DNA of 9,747 nucleotides from Hyphomicrobiales bacterium (lineage in GTDB: Bacteria; Pseudomonadota; Alphaproteobacteria; Rhizobiales; Xanthobacteraceae), in the NCBI GenBank assembly GCA_016201085.1, contig JACQDO010000119.1:1-9747 (forward strand), written 5' to 3'. Under the pieces are notes generated by a model. It was not told the DNA's origin. It made no database searches and saw nothing but the letters and a program-made list of their open reading frames with translations. The position numbers and the translations under genes were made by a program. Positions 5,866 through 9,747 of the stretch are shown here, in pieces (positions within the stretch are counted from its first letter, which is position 1; every line of letters begins with the position of its first letter).

Positions 5866-6660
5866 TTGGCCGGAGCGTGGACCCTGTCGTCCTTGCTCGG
5901 CGCCAAGGACGCGCTGCGTTTGCATTCGCCGCTTCAGCTCGAAAAGAAAGTGGCCTTGGCCGGGCCCTACGGCGCCATGGCCAATGCGACGGACCTACCC
6001 GGTTCGCCGCAGCTTGCCAGCCTGCTGTTCGGGGCCGCCGACAGCAATGCCTCGACGTTCGCGCCGGTACCGCGGCCCGTAGCCGTCAGCGAGGCGCCGC
6101 TACCGCCGCCGCGGCCGGAGTCGCCCGCCATCGTGGCCGCCGTCGCGGCGCCGCCCGCGCCTGAACCGCGCACGCCCACGGTGCGCAACGAGACGCCCAT
6201 TCTGCCCGAGATCGACAGCCGCACCGCGATCTATGATATTTCCGCGCGCACGGTCTATTTGCCCAGCGGTCGCAAGCTGGAAGCGCATTCCGGTCTCGGC
6301 GACAAGATGGACGATCCGCGCTACGTCCGCGTCAAGAACCGCGGACCGACGCCGCCGAATGTCTACAAGCTTACTTTGCGCGAGCAGCCGTTCCACGGCG
6401 TGCGCGCCATTCGCCTGAATCCGGTCGACGACAAAAACATGTTCGGTCGCGACGGCATCCTGGCGCATTCCTACATGCTCGGTCCGAACGGCCAGTCGAA
6501 CGGTTGCGTGTCGTTCAGCGATTACCCCGCCTTCCTGAAGGCGTTCATGAAAGGCGAGGTCGAGCGAATGGTCGTCGTCGCGCGGCTGCCGAAGCGGCCG
6601 CCGAGCTCCCTCATGTCGATGCGCCAGCATAACGACCGCTACGCCAGCAACGACTATTAA
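5866..6660 (+). CDS. DUF2778 (Tlde1-like) L,D-transpeptidase-fold protein, membrane anchored
   Basis: The C-terminal domain matches DUF2778, a family with an L,D-transpeptidase-like fold that includes the type VI effector Tlde1, which trims or alters peptidoglycan stem peptides. The active-site block is intact: His201 (AHSYMLGPNGQ), Ser211, Gly213 and Cys214 in SNGCVSF. An earlier TVYLPSGRKLEAHSGLGDKMDDP segment (130-151) is also typical. A Pro/Ala-rich linker (about 66-115) precedes the domain. The coordinates use the first ordinary start codon, TTG at 5866, which has no binding site. The frame is open back to 5803 and encodes a hydrophobic stretch (RILFRIVACVCIAVGIFLAG) that looks like a membrane anchor, so the real start may be a CTG at 5812, seven bases after GAGG, or a base may be wrong upstream. 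No type VI secretion genes are near, so a resident cell-wall role is as likely as an effector role. Confidence 0.82.
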   Translation: MAGAWTLSSLLGAKDALRLHSPLQLEKKVALAGPYGAMANATDLPGSPQLASLLFGAADSNASTFAPVPRPVAVSEAPLPPPRPESPAIVAAVAAPPAPEPRTPTVRNETPILPEIDSRTAIYDISARTVYLPSGRKLEAHSGLGDKMDDPRYVRVKNRGPTPPNVYKLTLREQPFHGVRAIRLNPVDDKNMFGRDGILAHSYMLGPNGQSNGCVSFSDYPAFLKAFMKGEVERMVVVARLPKRPPSSLMSMRQHNDRYASNDY

Positions 6661-6737
6661 GCGCGCGAATTTTTATGGCGCCAACTCCCTAGTGACATCC
6701 CGCTGTGGATGGTAATCTCTCGCACCGGTCGCACATC

Positions 6738-6743
6738 AGGGGG
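6738..6743 (+). promoter_or_regulatory. ribosome binding site deciding the TPR gene start
   Basis: AGGGGG ends six bases before the ATG at 6750. That start gives a protein beginning directly with a signal peptide, so it is preferred over the in-frame GTG at 6705, which would place 15 hydrophilic residues in front. Confidence 0.65.
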
Positions 6744-6749
6744 AACGCC

Positions 6750-7241
6750 ATGCGATTGCCGATTTGTGGGGTGTTGGTATTTGCCATGCTGACCGCCGCC
6801 GCGCCGTCCTTTGGACAGAGCACGGACTGGACGCAGTGCGCGGATGTCAACAATAGGGATGCATTCGCCAGCGCTCTGGCGGCCTGCAATCGCATCCTGA
6901 AAGATAAACGCGAAGCCGCGAACCACACGATGGCGCTGCGCAACCGCTGCGGGATCTATTACACCCATGACGACTACGATAAAGCGCTCGCCGACTGTAA
7001 TCGGGCCGCCCGCCAGGAGCCGCAATCGAAAATCGTATACGACCGGCGCGGCCTGATCTGGTACGTCAAGAAAGACTATAACCGCGCCATCGCCGACTTC
7101 GACCAGGCGATCCGTATCGATCCGAATTATGCCCGTGCGCTGTATCATCGCGGCACCTCCAAGCAGGCGACCGGCGATAACGCGGGCGGCGATGCCGATA
7201 TCGCGCGCGCCAAAGAGATCGATCCGGACGTCGACAAGTAG
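6750..7241 (+). CDS. exported tetratricopeptide-repeat protein
   Basis: 163-residue protein of unknown specific function. The first 22 or so residues (MRLPICGVLVFAMLTAAAPS) form a Sec signal peptide, with probable cleavage after PSFG, so the protein should be periplasmic or secreted. The mature part holds about three TPR units: around 60-93 (with YDKALADCNRAARQEP), 94-127 (with YNRAIADFDQAIRIDP) and 128-161 (with AGGDADIARAKEIDP). TPR arrays bind partner proteins; no enzyme motif is visible. Four cysteines (30, 46, 67, 83) lie in the exported N-terminal half and could form disulfides. It is 89 bases after the DUF2778 gene on the same strand and may be co-transcribed, hinting at a shared envelope role, but that is inference. 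It converges with the alcohol dehydrogenase gene; the gap holds a large inverted repeat that could terminate it. Confidence 0.85.
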   Translation: MRLPICGVLVFAMLTAAAPSFGQSTDWTQCADVNNRDAFASALAACNRILKDKREAANHTMALRNRCGIYYTHDDYDKALADCNRAARQEPQSKIVYDRRGLIWYVKKDYNRAIADFDQAIRIDPNYARALYHRGTSKQATGDNAGGDADIARAKEIDPDVDK

Positions 7242-7264
7242 CGCCGGTCGATGGCGAAGTTTTA

Positions 7265-7332
7265 GAACGTTCCCCGGATGCGGCGCAGCACGAGCGCAGC
7301 GAAGTGGTGCGCCGCTGATCCGGGGTCGTTCC
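7265..7332. repeat. long imperfect inverted repeat (cruciform / bidirectional terminator candidate)
   Basis: Left arm 7265-7291 and right arm 7304-7332 pair in register: GAACG with CGTTC (7265-7269/7327-7331), CCCCGGAT with ATCCGGGG (7272-7279/7318-7325), GCGGCGCA with TGCGCCGC (7280-7287/7308-7315), with small bulges and a 12-base loop. It lies between convergent genes, where it could stop transcription from both sides. From memory, elements built from such CCGGAT and GGCGCA arms are dispersed through intergenic DNA of Bradyrhizobium relatives; copy number here cannot be counted from one window. Confidence 0.6.
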
Positions 7333-7366
7333 AAATTCTGAATATATGAAGGTCCCGGTTCTGCAT

Positions 7367-7440
7367 CCGCCTTCGCTGAAGCTTCGGCGGGCAAGTGAGT
7401 AAGCCCGCCATAGCCTTGGCGCCGGCGGGCAGCGCACCGC
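7367..7440. repeat. cluster of short inverted repeats 3' of the dehydrogenase gene
   Basis: CCGCC (7367-7371) and GGCGG (7386-7390) enclose CTTC-gct-GAAG (7371-7381) and the palindrome GAAGCTTC (7378-7385). GGCGGGC (7386-7392) pairs with GCCCGCC (7403-7409), which can alternatively pair with GGCGGGC at 7424-7430. The CGAAGCTTCAGCGAAGGCGG-type sequence read on the minus strand is one I remember as recurrent between genes in Rhizobiales. Together with the 7265-7332 element it fills most of the 231-base convergent gap (7242-7472); no gene is supported there. Confidence 0.5.
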
Positions 7441-7472
7441 GAAGGCGCGCTGCGCTGCGCCCGGGACACGCA

Positions 7473-8522
7473 CTACCCCGTCAGCACCAAGCGTCCGACA
7501 ATGCGGCCGCCGCGCAGGTCGTCGAGCGTCGCCTGCGCCTGCGCCATCGGCCGCTCGGCGATCGGCGGCGCCGCGATGTTTTTCGCGCGCACCAGGTCGA
7601 TCAACTCGCGCGTTTCCGCCAGTGTGCCGGTGGTGGTACCCTCGATGGTCATGGCCTTGAGCGGGAACATGGCGACCGGGGTTGAATAGCCGCCGCCCAA
7701 GAGGCAGGTGACCACCACCTTGCCGCCTTTGGCCAGCACACCGGTGGCGAAATTGAGCGACTTGTCGGAGCCGACGAAATCGCAGGCCGCGTAAATGCCG
7801 CCGCTCGCCTTCAAAATCTCCTTGCGCGCGCCCGCGTCGGCCGGATCGAACGCGGCCGCGGCGCCGGCGGCGAGCGCGGCCTCGCGTTTCTTGGCGTCGA
7901 TATCGGCCACGAACGGCGCTGCGCCAACCATGGCGCGCGCCAGCGCCAGCCCCATCAGTCCGACGCCGCCGAGCCCGATCAGCAACAGCGGCGCGCGCGC
8001 GGCGCGATCCGCCAGACGCTTGAGCGCGGCATAGGCCGTCAGCCCCGAGCACATCAGCGCGCCGGCGTAGGACGCCGACAGCGGCGCGTAATCGATCAGA
8101 TAGCGCTCATGCGGCACCAGCACATGCGTGGCGAAGCCGCCGTCGACGGTGATGCCGAGATGGCGCGGCGCCGCGCAGATGTTCTCGTCGCCGGCGTTGC
8201 AGGCCGCGCATTGGCCGCAGCCGATCCAGGGATAGATGGCGACCTTGGCGCCGGGCTTGACATGCGCGGCCGACCCCGCGCTTTCGACCTCGCCGGCGAT
8301 CTCATGGCCGAGGGTGAAGGGCAGCGTGCGGCCGGCGCGTACGTCGAGCTGCTTGCCGTCGCCGAGCAGAAAATAGCCGTCCTGCATGTGCAGGTCGGAA
8401 TGGCAGACGCCGCAGCGCGCGATGCGCACCAGCACCTCGCTGCCTTGCGGTTGCGGGGCCTCGACCACGGTCTCGCACAGCGGCGCGCCGTAAGCGGTGA
8501 GCGATTGGCGATGCATTTTCAT
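7473..8522 (-). CDS. zinc-dependent alcohol dehydrogenase (MDR superfamily)
   Basis: 349-residue cytosolic medium-chain dehydrogenase that should oxidise an alcohol or reduce an aldehyde with NAD(P). Catalytic zinc ligands are Cys37 in CGVCHSDLH, His73-Glu74 in LGHEIAGEVE and Cys158 in ALMCSGLTAY. The structural zinc lobe is complete with Cys102, Cys105, Cys108 and Cys116 (GCGQCAACNAGDENIC). The Rossmann fold shows GLGGVG (183-188) and an acidic Asp207 at the end of the next strand (FVADIDAKKR), which favours NAD over NADP. The substrate cannot be read from sequence. The start is MKM; the second Met at 8516 is an alternative. It follows the rsmA stop by 11 bases on the same strand with no clear Shine-Dalgarno, suggesting translational coupling. 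The gene is not part of the usual pdxA-rsmA neighbourhood in other bacteria. Confidence 0.9.
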   Translation of the reverse strand: MKMHRQSLTAYGAPLCETVVEAPQPQGSEVLVRIARCGVCHSDLHMQDGYFLLGDGKQLDVRAGRTLPFTLGHEIAGEVESAGSAAHVKPGAKVAIYPWIGCGQCAACNAGDENICAAPRHLGITVDGGFATHVLVPHERYLIDYAPLSASYAGALMCSGLTAYAALKRLADRAARAPLLLIGLGGVGLMGLALARAMVGAAPFVADIDAKKREAALAAGAAAAFDPADAGARKEILKASGGIYAACDFVGSDKSLNFATGVLAKGGKVVVTCLLGGGYSTPVAMFPLKAMTIEGTTTGTLAETRELIDLVRAKNIAAPPIAERPMAQAQATLDDLRGGRIVGRLVLTG

Positions 8523-8533
8523 AGCGGCGATGA

Positions 8534-9391
8534 TTACACGCGCATCTGCGCCTGCCCAGCGAAAATATTGGCGAGTGCGACAAAACCTTCCACCGCGATT
8601 TCCTCCGCCCGCGCGGTCGGCTCGATCCCGGCCTCCGCCAGCAAGGCGGTGGTATCGACACCGAGCGATTTGAGGCTTTGGCGCAGCATCTTGCGGCGCT
8701 GGCCGAAGGCGGCTTCCGTCACCCGCTGCAAGGCGACCGCATCGCAGGCGAGCGGTTTGTCGCGCGGCACAAGGCGGACGACCGAGGAGGTCACCTTGGG
8801 CTGCGGCACGAAGGCGGTCGGCGCCACGTCGAACATGATCTTGGCCTCGCAGCGCCAGCCCGCCAGCACCGCCAGGCGGCCGTAGGATTTGTCGCCGACC
8901 TTGGCGACGATGCGCTCAGCCACCTCGCGCTGGAACATCAGCACCAGCCTGTCGTACCAGGGCGGCCAGGGTTCGGCGGTGAGCCAGCCGATCAGCAGCG
9001 CGGTGGCGATGTTGTAGGGCAGGTTGGCGACCACCCGGGCGCGTTCGCCGGTGAGTGCTGCGCGTGCATCGAACTCCAGTGCGTCGCCGGGAACGATCTG
9101 CAGCCGGCCTGGATAACGCGCGGCGATCTCCTGCAAGGCTTCGATGGCGCGGTCGTCGCGCTCGATCGCGATTACGCGATGCGCGCCCTCCGCTAACAAG
9201 GCGCGCGTCAAGCCGCCCGGACCGGGGCCGACTTCCAGCACGGTGACGCCATCGAGAGCGCCACCCGCGCGCGCGATGCGGGCGGTGAGATTGAGATCGA
9301 GCAGAAAATTCTGGCCGAGCGATTTCTTCGCCGACAATCCATGTCGCTGGATGACGTCGCGCAGCGGCGGCAGGTCGTCGATTTGCGCCAT
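8534..9391 (-). CDS. rsmA: 16S rRNA (adenine(1518)-N(6)/adenine(1519)-N(6))-dimethyltransferase RsmA
   Basis: SAM-dependent methyltransferase (KsgA) that dimethylates two adjacent adenines in the 3' terminal helix 45 of 16S rRNA during late small-subunit assembly. 285 residues, a normal length. Family motifs in order: [11 protein letters not shown] (22-32), SAM-binding [10 protein letters not shown] (53-62), the acidic end of strand 2 in AIERDD (75-80), PGDAL (101-105), the catalytic NLPYN (123-127, N6-adenine methyltransferase NLPY type), [14 protein letters not shown] (191-204) and the C-terminal [16 protein letters not shown] (228-243). The ATG lies one base after the pdxA stop (TAA-A-ATG) with no binding site of its own, so ribosomes finishing pdxA probably reinitiate here. 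The pdxA-rsmA pair is conserved widely, as in E. coli surA-pdxA-ksgA. Loss of this enzyme classically gives kasugamycin resistance. Confidence 0.97.
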   Translation of the reverse strand: MAQIDDLPPLRDVIQRHGLSAKKSLGQNFLLDLNLTARIARAGGALDGVTVLEVGPGPGGLTRALLAEGAHRVIAIERDDRAIEALQEIAARYPGRLQIVPGDALEFDARAALTGERARVVANLPYNIATALLIGWLTAEPWPPWYDRLVLMFQREVAERIVAKVGDKSYGRLAVLAGWRCEAKIMFDVAPTAFVPQPKVTSSVVRLVPRDKPLACDAVALQRVTEAAFGQRRKMLRQSLKSLGVDTTALLAEAGIEPTARAEEIAVEGFVALANIFAGQAQMRV

Positions 9392-9392
9392 T

Positions 9393-9747
9393 TTATTTGG
9401 CGGGGGCCAGCGCCGGCACGCTCGCCGCCAGGCGCGCCGCGAGCGTGAGCGCTGCCACCAGGCTCGCCGGGTCGCCGCGGCCGCTGCCGGCGATATCGAA
9501 GGCGGTGCCGTGGTCGGGCGAGGTGCGCACGAACGGCAGGCCGAGCGTCACATTCACTGCGTGATCGAAGGCCAGCGTCTTGATCGGGATCAACGCCTGG
9601 TCGTGATACATGCACAGCGCCACGTCGTAGCTCGCGCGCGCGGCCGCGTGGAACATGCTGTCGGCCGGCAGCGGGCCGACGGCGTCGATGCCCTCGGCCT
9701 TGAGCCGCGCGATGGCCGGCGCCACGATACTGCGATCTTCCTCGCCG
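9393..9747 (-). CDS. pdxA: 4-hydroxythreonine-4-phosphate dehydrogenase PdxA (5' part outside window)
   Basis: C-terminal part (about 118 residues of roughly 330-340) of the NAD-dependent, metal-requiring enzyme that oxidises 4-phosphohydroxy-L-threonine in the deoxyxylulose-5-phosphate-dependent route to pyridoxal phosphate. The frame is open to the window edge and reads [20 protein letters not shown] at its start, so the gene continues beyond 9747; the GTG near 9725 is internal. Recognisable blocks are [11 protein letters not shown], the metal-ligand motif [37 protein letters not shown] with the second metal His in SPDHGTA, and a C-terminal helix. The stop codon lies one base before the rsmA start, marking a tightly coupled operon. 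surA and lptG-type genes are often upstream in alphaproteobacteria, but this lies outside what can be seen. Confidence 0.96.
   Translation of the reverse strand, partial: GEEDRSIVAPAIARLKAEGIDAVGPLPADSMFHAAARASYDVALCMYHDQALIPIKTLAFDHAVNVTLGLPFVRTSPDHGTAFDIAGSGRGDPASLVAALTLAARLAASVPALAPAK

Noticed and set aside
5866..6660. Reading the DUF2778 protein as a type VI secretion effector
   Set aside because: The fold matches Tlde1, but no immunity protein, PAAR, VgrG, Hcp or other secretion gene is nearby, and the probable N-terminal anchor argues for a resident envelope protein.
6705..6749. GTG start for the TPR protein
   Set aside because: Would put 15 polar residues before a good signal peptide; the ATG at 6750 has AGGGGG at the right distance.
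7066..8052. Minus-strand open frame of 328 codons overlapping the dehydrogenase and running into the TPR gene
   Set aside because: It crosses the repeat-filled convergent gap and reads low-complexity Arg/Ala/Gly; the overlapping frame carries the real zinc dehydrogenase.
1..9747. CRISPR array, tRNA, rRNA, transposase or phage genes
   Set aside because: No regularly spaced direct repeats, cloverleaf or rRNA-like stretches, and no mobile-element protein was seen on either strand.

Overview
The window is GC-rich (about 65% by eye) chromosomal DNA. It most likely comes from an alphaproteobacterium of the Rhizobiales/Hyphomicrobiales, near Bradyrhizobium, Rhodopseudomonas, Pseudolabrys or Xanthobacteraceae. 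The grounds are the gene order fabG-acpP-fabF-mltG-yicC-gmk, the facing pdxA-rsmA pair, protein sequences typical of that group, and intergenic palindromic repeats of the kind I remember from these genomes. No database search was possible, so the taxon is an inference.

Left part (1-5655, all + strand): a housekeeping cluster for fatty acid synthesis, cell wall and nucleotides. It starts inside fabG (3-oxoacyl-ACP reductase). A 338-base gap follows that holds a strong acpP leader hairpin and a possible promoter. Then come acpP, fabF (KAS II), mltG (lytic transglycosylase), yicC (endoribonuclease family) and gmk (guanylate kinase), which follows yicC with only a few bases between stop and start. 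FabG and FabF act on acyl chains carried by AcpP. MltG sets glycan strand ends, Gmk makes GDP, and YicC is an RNA-processing protein.

Middle (5656-7241, + strand): an accessory pair. The first gene is a DUF2778 L,D-transpeptidase-like protein with an intact His/Ser-Asn-Gly-Cys active-site motif. Its membrane-anchor segment is open in frame upstream of the first ordinary start codon. The second is a secreted TPR protein with a clean signal peptide. The pair is preceded by a perfect 28-bp palindrome and followed by a long imperfect cruciform.

Right part (7242-9747): a convergent intergenic stretch built of inverted repeats, then the minus-strand genes pdxA (partial), rsmA and a zinc alcohol dehydrogenase. 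They are tightly packed in that transcription order, with almost no spacing and no clear Shine-Dalgarno sequences, which suggests translational coupling.

No CRISPR array, tRNA, rRNA, transposase, phage gene or clear novel multi-gene system is visible. The most interesting items are the start-codon problem of the DUF2778 gene, the acpP leader hairpin, the palindromes flanking the accessory pair, and a seven-proline run in MltG.
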